This document shows, in pieces, positions 6,942-15,854 of a stretch of DNA of 64,000 nucleotides (position 1 is the first letter of the stretch; each line of letters starts with the position of its first letter). The notes beneath the pieces are model-generated. The model had not been told where the DNA came from. It saw only the letters and a program-made list of their open reading frames with translations, and searched no databases. A program made the translations under genes and the position numbers. Source of the DNA: PCC-6802 sp943367755 (GTDB taxonomy: Bacteria > Cyanobacteriota > Cyanobacteriia > Pseudanabaenales > Pseudanabaenaceae); the NCBI GenBank assembly GCA_943367755.1, contig CALRKB020000012.1, positions 43,576 to 107,575 on the forward strand. Reading direction: 5' to 3'.

Positions 6942-9800
6942 CTAGCCGGCCCTGCTATGCCCAAACTCTGGAAATACTAGCGGTTCACTAAGGGATTGTT
7001 GCATAGTTCCTAAAATCGCCTGGAGGTAACCTCTGAGCGATTGGAATTTCCTCCAATTCGGTTGATACGTGCCATCACTTTCTAACTCGAATAACCTACC
7101 TGTAAATAGATCGGAGCTAAGTGTGGGATCGCTGAGGAACAGGCTCTGCTCTTGCTCTTGCCAGGGAAAAAGTCCCATCGGCAGGTCGCCTTGCAGGATG
7201 GTGAGAATGCGATCACGACAGGATTTAGAATTAACACCGCGATTTTGTAGCTGTTGCATGAGCTGATTTGGTGTAACTGCGCTTTGCAAATTCAGTCGGC
7301 AAATCTCTTGCAATAAGAAGTAGTCAGAATACTGTTGCCGCGAAATATTGAGCAGATAGCGGTACGTTGGCGCGATCGCTAAACCACTAGCAACTGTGGA
7401 TGGGGGCAAGCTAGCAATTTCAGCATTAGGCAGTTTTTGCTCCAACCATCGCGACAAGCTGGGTAGATTTGTCGTACCACCTAACTTCCATACTGACATC
7501 ACTTCATCAGCGATCGCACCGGAGTTACTGAGTAGATCGTTTAATGCACGATTGAGATGTTGCAGAAATGGCTGGATTACCTGACTTTCTAGCTCTCGCC
7601 GCCACACCATTAAGGGGCGATCGCGTACTGTAGTTATCCATTGGTCGAGATCTAAATGAGTAGATAGATCGAGCTTCAATTGCTCGGCAGCGTTCAGCAA
7701 TTCTAATCCCACTGGTGAACTGATTAAAGCTTTTTGTAAGTCGGCACGCAGCCCAGGCGCAGGATCGCCAGGAGCAGGCATCAGCAATCGATCTAGATCG
7801 CAGGCATCGCGATCGGGATTAGCCAGCGATCGCCAGTGGGGGTAGAGCAATTGCACCACGATATCCTGGTTCAGACTCAACCCAGCATAATCCAATCCAC
7901 GACTGCTGAGATTACTGCGCCCAATAATGCCATTATTTACCTTTGCCAGTAATAGATCCGTCGTTTCCGCACCAATGTTAATAATTAACGTATTATCTTG
8001 CAATGGTCTATGGCTATGGATGAGAGAAAATAAAGGCGCGATCGCCTGATCGATAACCATGACCTGCTCTGCCTGATTCACAATCTTGCTTGCTAGAACT
8101 GCCTCTCGTAGATTATGCACATAGGTATCTGACCATGCAGTGGGATGTCCCAAAATTACGGCATAAATTCGATCTCGCATAATTTCGCGCAGATCGGGTA
8201 AACTGCCACAGGTAGCCGTAGATTGCAGTTTCAGGAGCAGTTGTTTGAGCAGGATCTGGAAATATCGCAGAGGAATGCGTTGTTGCTCTGACCACTGTAC
8301 GATCGGCTGCCAGGCACTCACTCCCTGATATGGTAAGCCTAGTTTTAGCAGTTTCTTGAAGTTAACTAGTGCCACTGTATCAGAGCAATCTCCTTGATTG
8401 GGAATTGCCTCAACACCTGCTGATGCTGGAAATGAATCTATTGGTTCTATTGAATCTAATATATCTGTGGTCATGAGATCGGCAGAGAAGCTGCCAACAC
8501 TTGCAAGATAGTCATCACTCGCATCAAATGAGAGAGGATAGACTTTACCAGTAGTTGCATCGTACAAACTCGCCCGCAGGGCGTTGCTGCCAAAATCGAC
8601 ACCTAGAAACCAGATATCATCAATGCTATAGCTGCGATCGACTATCACTTCAGGGGGGTCTGCAAAATTTGATTTGGCCTCTGCAATGGTTATTTTTTTT
8701 GCTGCGGCAATAGATTTTGAATTACCATTGATTGATATAAATTGGGATTCGGCATCAGCAAACTCTGTCAGCATAATCTCATCCTCTGAGATGGATTGTT
8801 CTGCCTCTTTTGGTATTTGAGACTCCACGATCGCTGCTATTCCTTCATCCACTCCCAATGACTTTTCTGCAACCAAGCTATGTAAAGTTAGATCGAATTC
8901 CTCAATCATGGAAGGTGAGGGAGGAGATGCATCTGCGATCTTCGTGTCGATCGCTGTGTCTCCTACCATCGGATTGTGTTCTGCCATTTTAGTCTCCTCG
9001 CCTGACCGCACGTTCTGGACAATTTTACTCAGATCCTGCCGAAAGTCTACTGTGGAGTCAAAGATCGCGGCTTGGTGTAGATTTTGCTGTTCGGAGTATT
9101 GTTTAACTAGCCGATCGGCAAGCCGATCCTGCAGTTGCTGCGGTTCCAACAATTGCTCGGTTAAGTTGTGCCGTTGCTCGGAAAGTTGTTGAATTTGTGC
9201 CTGACGCCGAGTATCGAGGTTTGCAATTTCGGCTTGCAAGGCCTGCTTCTGCCGTTCGAGTTCCTGTAGTTCCGTGCTGAGCGTTGCCTGACGTTGAGCT
9301 TCTACTAAGTTTTTGATATTGCCGCTGATTTCTGCGATCGTCAACGCCCTTTCCACAGCTAAGGTTTGCTCAATTGCTTGTCTAAGAGTTTGACGCATAT
9401 TCGCAATCTGGCGATCGTCACCTAACATCGCGTAATCTAATATTTCATTCACAATATTGCTAAGTTCCAGCGGCGAACTTAGTTGAGCAGATGGTGATAG
9501 CAATAGCCGCGTGGAGATCAACCTGTTTAGATCGGAGTCAGGCTTAGGTGGGGCGTCACTTTGCAAGTTCTTTGGCTGTTCTTGGCTCCCAACTAGCTGG
9601 TTAATTAAGAGGTGGCATTCTTGCTCCAGTGCATTGATGCTTTTTGGATCCCGAGCGCTTTCTAGCTGAGATCTCAGTTGCTTAAGCCTTTCTCTGCGCT
9701 GCATCACCTCATCAGTTACAACCTTAGTTGCGCCCCCCAACGGACGATTCAGCAAACTACTGATCTCTGCGATCAGGTGACTATTCTGAGCTGTTGACAT
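6942..9800 (-). CDS. Coiled-coil plus Hsp70/actin-like ATPase protein
   Basis: 952 aa, three regions. Residues 30-70 and 130-240 are strongly coiled-coil (the second is very rich in Gln, Glu and Leu). Residues 265-390 are an acidic, low-complexity linker. From about 395 the protein has an actin/Hsp70/hexokinase-fold ATPase: phosphate-1 GVDFGSNALRA (400-410), phosphate-2 INIGAETTDLL (607-617) and an adenosine-type motif KLGGTTNLP (772-780). A tail of about 140 residues follows. The ATPase starts late compared with DnaK and there is no DnaK peptide-binding domain, so this is not a normal chaperone. It could be a scaffold or a regulatory ATPase. I do not recognise a named gene. It is transcribed alone, convergent with dgkA. 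Confidence 0.75.
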   Translation of the reverse strand: MSTAQNSHLIAEISSLLNRPLGGATKVVTDEVMQRRERLKQLRSQLESARDPKSINALEQECHLLINQLVGSQEQPKNLQSDAPPKPDSDLNRLISTRLLLSPSAQLSSPLELSNIVNEILDYAMLGDDRQIANMRQTLRQAIEQTLAVERALTIAEISGNIKNLVEAQRQATLSTELQELERQKQALQAEIANLDTRRQAQIQQLSEQRHNLTEQLLEPQQLQDRLADRLVKQYSEQQNLHQAAIFDSTVDFRQDLSKIVQNVRSGEETKMAEHNPMVGDTAIDTKIADASPPSPSMIEEFDLTLHSLVAEKSLGVDEGIAAIVESQIPKEAEQSISEDEIMLTEFADAESQFISINGNSKSIAAAKKITIAEAKSNFADPPEVIVDRSYSIDDIWFLGVDFGSNALRASLYDATTGKVYPLSFDASDDYLASVGSFSADLMTTDILDSIEPIDSFPASAGVEAIPNQGDCSDTVALVNFKKLLKLGLPYQGVSAWQPIVQWSEQQRIPLRYFQILLKQLLLKLQSTATCGSLPDLREIMRDRIYAVILGHPTAWSDTYVHNLREAVLASKIVNQAEQVMVIDQAIAPLFSLIHSHRPLQDNTLIINIGAETTDLLLAKVNNGIIGRSNLSSRGLDYAGLSLNQDIVVQLLYPHWRSLANPDRDACDLDRLLMPAPGDPAPGLRADLQKALISSPVGLELLNAAEQLKLDLSTHLDLDQWITTVRDRPLMVWRRELESQVIQPFLQHLNRALNDLLSNSGAIADEVMSVWKLGGTTNLPSLSRWLEQKLPNAEIASLPPSTVASGLAIAPTYRYLLNISRQQYSDYFLLQEICRLNLQSAVTPNQLMQQLQNRGVNSKSCRDRILTILQGDLPMGLFPWQEQEQSLFLSDPTLSSDLFTGRLFELESDGTYQPNWRKFQSLRGYLQAILGTMQQSLSEPLVFPEFGHSRAG

Positions 9801-9870
9801 AATGCGTTCAAGACTAACTCAATCCAAATAAAATTTGCATTCCGACCTCTGCACAGGCAATTTGACATCG

Positions 9871-10150
9871 TCCCCACTTTACTTGATTGAGAGCGGGGAT
9901 CCCTAAATCCCACGACTTAGGTTTCTGCTGCTTTCCTTTGCGGTATTTTACATGTATGCCGATCAGGTCTCATGCTTGCTCAATGTACTTTAACTGCAAG
10001 CTCTGCGACAAGAACGTTGTTGACAACATTAACATCGCGATTGTTATAGGGTGCACATAATGGGCAATCTAACTCCCAGATATTAAGCGGCAGCTTATCC
10101 ACAATGCCCACACTGCTGGTTGCGAGCCCTGTCCGTGCTGCTTTTCTGAG
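9871..10150 (-). pseudogene. Degenerate IS200/IS605-family tnpB remnant with right-end hairpin
   Basis: On the minus strand two frames together spell the C-terminus of a TnpB/OrfB protein: a first zinc-ribbon pair CGHCG (about 10098-10122) ends at a stop, and after a frameshift the frame continues as DKLPLNIWELDCPLC, then NNRDVN and an ELAV tail, ending at 9980. The order CxxC, CxxC, RDxN is that of TnpB, including its last catalytic Asp region. Downstream, 9871-9878 and 9892-9899 (TCCCCACT and AGCGGGGA) form a hairpin like the right end of such elements. The N-terminal two-thirds of the gene and any tnpA are gone, so the copy is dead. Confidence 0.75.
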
Positions 10151-10221
10151 CATGGAGTCCCCACAGGTTAAGATGATATTATTAACTATCTATCAAATCA
10201 AAAATAAGTAGAGAAAAATAT

Positions 10222-10917
10222 TTGACTTCTGATTCTGGAGATTACGCAAACCAATACTCAAACCAAATTGAGTCTGTAAAAGAACGGTTTGATCGAGAAT
10301 ACAGGCATGAGTCTTTTAACCTGCCTCCAGAAGTTGAAGCTATGCCGCTATTTCGCGAATGGATCAGTGGAGCTTTGGGTAGCAAAATTAGCTCGCACTT
10401 TTGGGATTTGGCACAGATCCACAAGCACGATCGCTGTCTAGATATTGGCTGTGGCGTCAGTTTTTTGATCTATCCCTGGCGGGAGTGGGATGCTTTTTTT
10501 TATGGGCAAGAAATCAGCGTTGTGGCTCGTGATGCGCTGAATTCGAGAGGCTCACAACTCAATTCCAAGCTCTTCAAGGGTGTGAAACTGGCTCCTGCCC
10601 ATCATTTATTATATGAAGATAGTATGTTCGATCGCGCCATCGCCACGGGGTTTAGCTGCTACTACCCCATCGATTACTGGGCGATGGTATTGCAAGAAGT
10701 AAAACGAGTCCTTAAGCCTGGTGGCATATTTGTGTTCGATCTAGCCAGTCCTGATGCGGAAATTGCCGAAAATTGGGCGATTTTAGAGCTTTACCTGGGC
10801 GTGGAAGTGTTTTTGCATTCCTTAGATGGAATCGCCGATCTGGTGCAGGAATCTGGTGGGAAAGTTACAGCCACTAAAGATGGAGAGCTATACCGCATGT
10901 ATCAAGTTATGTTTTAG
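10222..10917 (+). CDS. Class I SAM-dependent methyltransferase
   Basis: 231 aa. The SAM-binding motif I is CLDIGCGVSF (about residue 73), followed by an acidic strand-2 region and the post-motif VLKPGGIFVFDLA segment near residue 165. This is a Rossmann-fold methyltransferase; the substrate is unknown. The start is a TTG preceded only by a weak purine stretch; the next in-frame ATG would cut into the N-terminal helix region. It begins 72 bases after the tnpB remnant. Confidence 0.8.
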   Translation: MTSDSGDYANQYSNQIESVKERFDREYRHESFNLPPEVEAMPLFREWISGALGSKISSHFWDLAQIHKHDRCLDIGCGVSFLIYPWREWDAFFYGQEISVVARDALNSRGSQLNSKLFKGVKLAPAHHLLYEDSMFDRAIATGFSCYYPIDYWAMVLQEVKRVLKPGGIFVFDLASPDAEIAENWAILELYLGVEVFLHSLDGIADLVQESGGKVTATKDGELYRMYQVMF

Positions 10918-10990
10918 CCTCTCTGTGCGATGTGAAGCTTAATGCTAAAATTCAGGACTAAATTAAAGCTTAATACTAACTATTCTATTT

Positions 10991-11284
10991 ATGTCGACCG
11001 AGCCTTCTCTAGAAACAACTGGTGCCGATGCAATTGATGTGGCGATTGCCAAAGGCATTGACTTTGATGGTTCCCCCATCGATCCGAACAAATTATCGCT
11101 GTATCAAAATGTGATGGCAATTGAAGCTAACCGCCAGCGCAGTGGTGTTGTGAATACAATGCGATCGCGCATTGTACGGATTGGAGCTAAACACATACCA
11201 CAGGCCGAGCTAAACCAGATGTTACTAGATGCTGGCTTTAATCCACTCAAAGAAAAAGAAATCGCTTTCTATTACAGCAAGTAA
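10991..11284 (+). CDS. DUF4090 family protein
   Basis: 97 aa soluble protein matching the cyanobacterial DUF4090 family, with the conserved core IDFDGSPI, then MAIEANRQRSGV and MRSRIVRIGAKHIPQAEL. Function is unknown; the family is strongly conserved across cyanobacteria. A clear intrinsic terminator follows at 11317-11355. Confidence 0.85.
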   Translation: MSTEPSLETTGADAIDVAIAKGIDFDGSPIDPNKLSLYQNVMAIEANRQRSGVVNTMRSRIVRIGAKHIPQAELNQMLLDAGFNPLKEKEIAFYYSK

Positions 11285-11316
11285 TTTGGTGCTGCCAAAG
11301 GGGATAGTAATACTTT

Positions 11317-11355
11317 AGCGAGGATGTGACGCACGCAGCGCATCCTCGCTTTTTT
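11317..11355 (+). terminator. Rho-independent terminator
   Basis: Perfect 10-bp stem AGCGAGGATG / CATCCTCGCT with a 14-base loop, directly followed by six T residues. It ends the DUF4090 transcript. Confidence 0.9.
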
Positions 11356-11395
11356 AGGTCTAATTTTAGGGCTAATAGTAATTTAAAATTTTTTC

Positions 11396-12052
11396 GTGCT
11401 ACGATTGCCCTCAAAAATATCTGTACCCAAAGAAATTGCAGGGTTGCTTATTGTGGAAACCGTGTTTGCAGGTCTAGTATTTTTAGATGTGGGTATACTA
11501 CTGGTGATTATCGATAGAATGTTTAACGCCAAGCGGAACAACCGCACCAAAGGTCACGTAGAAGAGGAGGAAAACCTGACTCACTACGAGGCACTTCCTG
11601 ACAATAAGGAATTGCAGGCAGGTTGGGAATTCAAAATTCTGCGGACTAATGGTAATGCTTTTAGCAATCGCGAAACGCTGAAGCGAGTATGCGCAGAGGA
11701 AAAACGCACGGGCTGGATTCTCCTAGAAAAACTTGACGATCGCCGTCTGCGCTTCCGACGTCCCATCTCCGCCCGTGCTAAAGATCGCTTGGCAAAAATC
11801 AATCCCTATCGCTCTCACTACGGTCTATCACCAGAAGCTGCTACTTTCATCACTATTGTTGTGTCAATGGTCGTTCTAGCTGTTCCTGCCTATTTGGGTT
11901 TTACATTCGCCAATAAACTACTTGGTAACTTTGATGCTAAATCTTTACAGTCAAAACCGGCAAAGGAATTACCTAAGCCAAAAGAAGCTGAAGTGGCAAA
12001 GCCAGTAAAAAACCCCATACCCAAAACATTGCCAAAGACAACCAGCAACTAA
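11396..12052 (+). CDS. Membrane protein of unknown function with central basic domain
   Basis: 218 aa from a GTG start. A first membrane segment lies at about residues 15-40. A soluble domain follows, with EFKILRTNGNAFSNRE and the segment GWILLEKLDDRRLRFRRP, a pattern I have the impression of seeing in cyanobacterial hypothetical proteins. A second membrane segment is at about 150-175, and the tail is rich in Lys, Pro and Ala (residues 182-218). The start is uncertain: the ATG at 11519 would remove the first membrane helix, and a good AGGAGG at about 11563 is not followed by a start codon. No function can be given. Confidence 0.6.
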   Translation: MLRLPSKISVPKEIAGLLIVETVFAGLVFLDVGILLVIIDRMFNAKRNNRTKGHVEEEENLTHYEALPDNKELQAGWEFKILRTNGNAFSNRETLKRVCAEEKRTGWILLEKLDDRRLRFRRPISARAKDRLAKINPYRSHYGLSPEAATFITIVVSMVVLAVPAYLGFTFANKLLGNFDAKSLQSKPAKELPKPKEAEVAKPVKNPIPKTLPKTTSN

Positions 12053-12134
12053 ATTAGATTGTTGGGCATAGGCGATCACGATAACAAACCCCATACAAAC
12101 CTATAATGAAGTTGCGTTCTGTGCTTGAGATCGA

Positions 12135-13205
12135 ATGGAATTGAGATTTAGGTTTGCGATCGCTTCGGATCTGCATATAGCTTTACCCCATACAATTTGG
12201 GATCATCCCAGCCGATTTCATCTAGTAGAACTAAGCATTCCGGCGCTCGAAGTAGTTTTAGGTCACCTAGCACAGCTCGATCTTGATTTTCTGTTATTGC
12301 CTGGCGATCTTACTCAACATGGAGAGCCAGATAATCATGCCTGGTTAGCACAGAGGCTAGCAGAGCTACCCTATCCTGTATATGTCATTCCTGGTAACCA
12401 CGATGTTCCGACTGTAGATAGTCTGGATAAATTTACACCCCATTACCGACCGTTCGGCTACAACAATCCAGCATTGCTCTACTATGAGCGCGAGGTCCTC
12501 CCGGGTGTACACTTGATTGGCTTGAATTCTAACCACTTTGATGACCATGAACGTCAGTTTGGCTGGCTCGATCGCGATCAACTCGATTGGTTAGAGTCAG
12601 TGCTCAGTCGGGTTAGCAAAAGCAAGCTCGTACTGGTGATGATTCATCATAATGTATTGGAGCATATGCCAGGACAGGCCAGTAACCCCCTGGGCAAGCG
12701 CTACATGCTTGGTAATGCCGATCGGCTGTGCCAGTTACTGCACCAAGCTGGGGTTAAATTGATCTTCACAGGTCACCTGCACGTTCAAGATATTGCCAAG
12801 TCCGATCGCTTCAACCTCTATGACATTACCACTGGCTCCCTGGTGAGCTATCCCCATCCCTACCGCGTGCTTACCTACGAGCGAGATCGCCATACAGAGC
12901 GATTGCTGGTCGAGTCCTATCGAGTCGATGCATTACCAGAACAGCCACACCTTCAGGATTTTTCGCGGGAATGGATGGGCGATCGCTCCCACCCATTTAT
13001 GCTAAATCTGCTGACCAAGCCACCCTTAAATCTGCCAATGGCGATCGCCGAAACTATGACGCCCCACCTGCGTTATTTTTGGGCCAAGATTGCCGATGGT
13101 GATGCCGAGTTTAGCTTTCCCGATTTGCCCTCAACCGCAAAGAAATATTTTGAAGCCTTTAGCGATCGCCCCCCAGCGGATAATAACGCCATCTTAGAGC
13201 TATAG
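12135..13205 (+). CDS. Metallophosphoesterase
   Basis: 356 aa calcineurin-like phosphoesterase with a complete set of metal-binding motifs: SDLH near residue 11, LLPGDLTQ near 56, IPGNHD near 87, MIHHN near 173 and FTGHLHVQD near 212. About 100 C-terminal residues follow the catalytic core, as in some cyclic-nucleotide phosphodiesterase-like proteins. Substrate unknown. It is convergent with the minus-strand membrane-protein gene, only 5 bases apart. Confidence 0.88.
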   Translation: MELRFRFAIASDLHIALPHTIWDHPSRFHLVELSIPALEVVLGHLAQLDLDFLLLPGDLTQHGEPDNHAWLAQRLAELPYPVYVIPGNHDVPTVDSLDKFTPHYRPFGYNNPALLYYEREVLPGVHLIGLNSNHFDDHERQFGWLDRDQLDWLESVLSRVSKSKLVLVMIHHNVLEHMPGQASNPLGKRYMLGNADRLCQLLHQAGVKLIFTGHLHVQDIAKSDRFNLYDITTGSLVSYPHPYRVLTYERDRHTERLLVESYRVDALPEQPHLQDFSREWMGDRSHPFMLNLLTKPPLNLPMAIAETMTPHLRYFWAKIADGDAEFSFPDLPSTAKKYFEAFSDRPPADNNAILEL

Positions 13206-13210
13206 GCTAT

Positions 13211-14557
13211 CTAATCATTTTTACTGAAAATAGGGGTACGCCTTACTAAGGTGAGGATACAAGCTCCGATCCCAAAGCACAGCCAGGCAACACCCAATCC
13301 CAATAATGGTAAAACTGCTACACCTTGAGCCTGCTTCAAGACTGCAAACGCTATGACTAATGCAATGCCGATTTCCCATGCTTGCAAGCGCTCGACATAT
13401 CTGGGTGGATCGGGAATCAGGCTAGTAGGAGCAACCAGATTGAGGATATATCTCGCTACAACTGGGCTAACTAAACATACACCCATCAACATGATGCAAC
13501 CTGGCAAAACCAGTCTTGGCGGTGCCGGCATAAATAACAATCCACCAAGTCCTAAAGCTACGAATGCCATTCCTGCAAGAATGCCTGCACCCTGAGGTAG
13601 CAAAATGCCAACTAAACCTATGCTGTCCCGCGTAGTTTCATGGCGGGCCAGATGACAACTATCTAATAAAGCTTTCCCTAGTTCGCTCTCTCCATCAGTT
13701 TTAGCAGTGCCTATAACTGCACTTGGGAGCGTAATATCCTTGTTGTACCCAACAAGCTGCATCCAACTCATATCGCCTTCACGCAATTTCACTACTTCCA
13801 GGCGAGAAAAGGCATGTAAATTAATTGTGAAGGCTGACTCTAACCCCCAGATGCCGCTAAATTTCAGGTTAAATATCTTTCGGGCTGGTTGCACCTCGAT
13901 CTGCCAAGTACTCAAACCAGTTAAACCTGCCATCGCCATGGCGATCGCTAAAATCGTGCGAACTGAATTGGGTCCTTCTAGGGTTGTCCAGAAAACTACG
14001 CTAAACAAAAGCATCACCAGACTATTGAACTGACGTGGTTGTTGCCCTAATGAGGTTGGACTTACACGTACGGTGAGATCTGAATAAGTAATTACACTCA
14101 GGCGATCGGCTGCGGCTAGTTCCTGTTCTGTAGCTGGCTTAGTCAGTGCCAAACCTAACCATGTTGATATGCCTAGCAAACCTGCGCCCACGACAATCCA
14201 TAGGATACCCACCAGCGCATCGACGATCTGTGATTGGGGGTTGAAGTTGAGCAGAGCTAGCAATACTAGCCAGCCGATGCCAATCCCTGTGATTAATTCA
14301 TTGGAAAAGCTAAAAGGTGAATTTTGGCGACAATCTAACCAAATTGAGTGAGCTACATGCTTAGAGAGTAGAAATGCTAGCAATGTCAACGCCATCGCTA
14401 ACACTGATAGCTGCGAGTTACCCAGTCGCAGCACGGGTGCGACACCACTGAGGATGATAAAAAAACCTGCCAATAGGGATGACATCGCAATTAAGTGAGC
14501 AGATTGCGACGCACCCCAATCTAATTTGCCTGAGACCAACTGACGATCTGATGGCAT
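13211..14557 (-). CDS. Polytopic membrane protein of unknown function
   Basis: 448 aa with about ten hydrophobic segments, in three groups: residues 20-150, 180-225 and 315-440. Between the second and third groups is a soluble, beta-rich insert (about residues 225-310) that looks like a small PH-like or cytosolic domain. I do not recognise a named family. It starts 2 bases after the stop of the PIN/TRAM gene, so the two are almost certainly co-transcribed. Confidence 0.7.
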   Translation of the reverse strand: MPSDRQLVSGKLDWGASQSAHLIAMSSLLAGFFIILSGVAPVLRLGNSQLSVLAMALTLLAFLLSKHVAHSIWLDCRQNSPFSFSNELITGIGIGWLVLLALLNFNPQSQIVDALVGILWIVVGAGLLGISTWLGLALTKPATEQELAAADRLSVITYSDLTVRVSPTSLGQQPRQFNSLVMLLFSVVFWTTLEGPNSVRTILAIAMAMAGLTGLSTWQIEVQPARKIFNLKFSGIWGLESAFTINLHAFSRLEVVKLREGDMSWMQLVGYNKDITLPSAVIGTAKTDGESELGKALLDSCHLARHETTRDSIGLVGILLPQGAGILAGMAFVALGLGGLLFMPAPPRLVLPGCIMLMGVCLVSPVVARYILNLVAPTSLIPDPPRYVERLQAWEIGIALVIAFAVLKQAQGVAVLPLLGLGVAWLCFGIGACILTLVRRTPIFSKND

Positions 14558-14559
14558 AT

Positions 14560-15636
14560 TCAGACGTTTGCTGTAACTTCGGGACGGGCAAAAATCATAC
14601 GACCTGCAGACGTTTGCAACGCACTGGTAACTACGACATGCAATTGCTTGCCAATATAGCGCCTTCCATCTTCTATAACTACCATGGTGCCATCGTCGAG
14701 ATAACCGACTCCTTGAGTCGACTCTTTACCTTCTTTGATCACCTTGAGGTTGAGACCGTCACCTGGTAAATAGGTAGGCCGCAGTGCTTGGGCGAGATCG
14801 TTGATGTTGAGTACGTCAACCTGTTGGAGATTTGCCACTTTGTTTAAGTTGTAGTCATTAGTAACCAGCGTGCCACTAATTTCCTGGGCTAGTCTCACCA
14901 GCTTGGCATCAACGGTATTGATATCATCGTAGTCAGCAGGGTGAATAACGACGCGATCGCTGTAGTCATCGCGCATACTATTGAGAATATCTAGTCCCCT
15001 TCTACCGCGTACCCGCTTTTGATCGTTGGAACTATCAGCGATCGTCTGTAACTCTTGGATCACAAACTGTGGAATCAGGAGTTGTCCCTCTAAGAACCCA
15101 GTAGCCATTAATGTCTCAATCCGCCCATCAATTACACAACTCGTGTCCAGAATCTTGGTAGCCGCAGGCTTGAGCATCCCTTCTGCCAGCAAAGAACTCT
15201 CGATATTGTTGGGATTAATCAACCGCAGTAGGGCGCGCCCGTGCGTATCGGATAGCGTCATGCCAGTATAAGCGAACATGATACTAACTAAGATGGCGGT
15301 TAAAGGCTTAAAGAAGGAAAAATCATCGGGAATCGGTAATAAAAATAGCGGTGCGAGCATTAGGTTCGCCAGCAATAAGCCTACTACCAAACCCACAGCT
15401 CGACTTAGCAGGGCTTCTACAGGCATATCCCTGACTTTAATCTCAAGGCGACGGTAAGCATTCTGCGCAACTATGCCCAAAATCAGGCCAAAGAATGCAC
15501 CAAAACCCAGCGCTACCCAGCGCAAACCCTCGGTATTAATTTTTGCGAGTACTTCCAGGGGTAATAGATCTACTCCATGAAAGCCAGTACCTGCACCCGC
15601 TAGAATGAATGAAAGAATAATAACGGCATCAATCAT
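14560..15636 (-). CDS. PIN/TRAM domain membrane protein (YacL-like)
   Basis: 358 aa. Four N-terminal membrane segments (to about residue 130) precede a PIN nuclease domain beginning ILDTSCVIDGRI (about residue 162), with further acidic residues in VDAKLVRLAQ and VTNDYNLNKVA. A C-terminal TRAM-like RNA-binding domain follows (about 285-345). The family resembles Bacillus YacL and is widespread in cyanobacteria; it probably acts on RNA at the membrane, but no substrate is established. It is the first gene of a two-gene minus-strand operon. Confidence 0.88.
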   Translation of the reverse strand: MIDAVIILSFILAGAGTGFHGVDLLPLEVLAKINTEGLRWVALGFGAFFGLILGIVAQNAYRRLEIKVRDMPVEALLSRAVGLVVGLLLANLMLAPLFLLPIPDDFSFFKPLTAILVSIMFAYTGMTLSDTHGRALLRLINPNNIESSLLAEGMLKPAATKILDTSCVIDGRIETLMATGFLEGQLLIPQFVIQELQTIADSSNDQKRVRGRRGLDILNSMRDDYSDRVVIHPADYDDINTVDAKLVRLAQEISGTLVTNDYNLNKVANLQQVDVLNINDLAQALRPTYLPGDGLNLKVIKEGKESTQGVGYLDDGTMVVIEDGRRYIGKQLHVVVTSALQTSAGRMIFARPEVTANV

Positions 15637-15854
15637 GATGGTTGCGGATCTCCGCTTTTTTATGAATAAGTTAAGGAGCCTACACTAGCTTAGAGCTTAT
15701 CGCTGCCAACGCTCGCTCCCTTCAGCCTTTCTCAAGGCTTTATATACAATTCTACACAACTAACCTTTTTCCGCGATAAGGTCAACTAAGGGATTACCGT
15801 CTCTTCTAGCCCAATTCACTCCAAAAAATATCGCTTGCTTAGCATTATCTTTGT

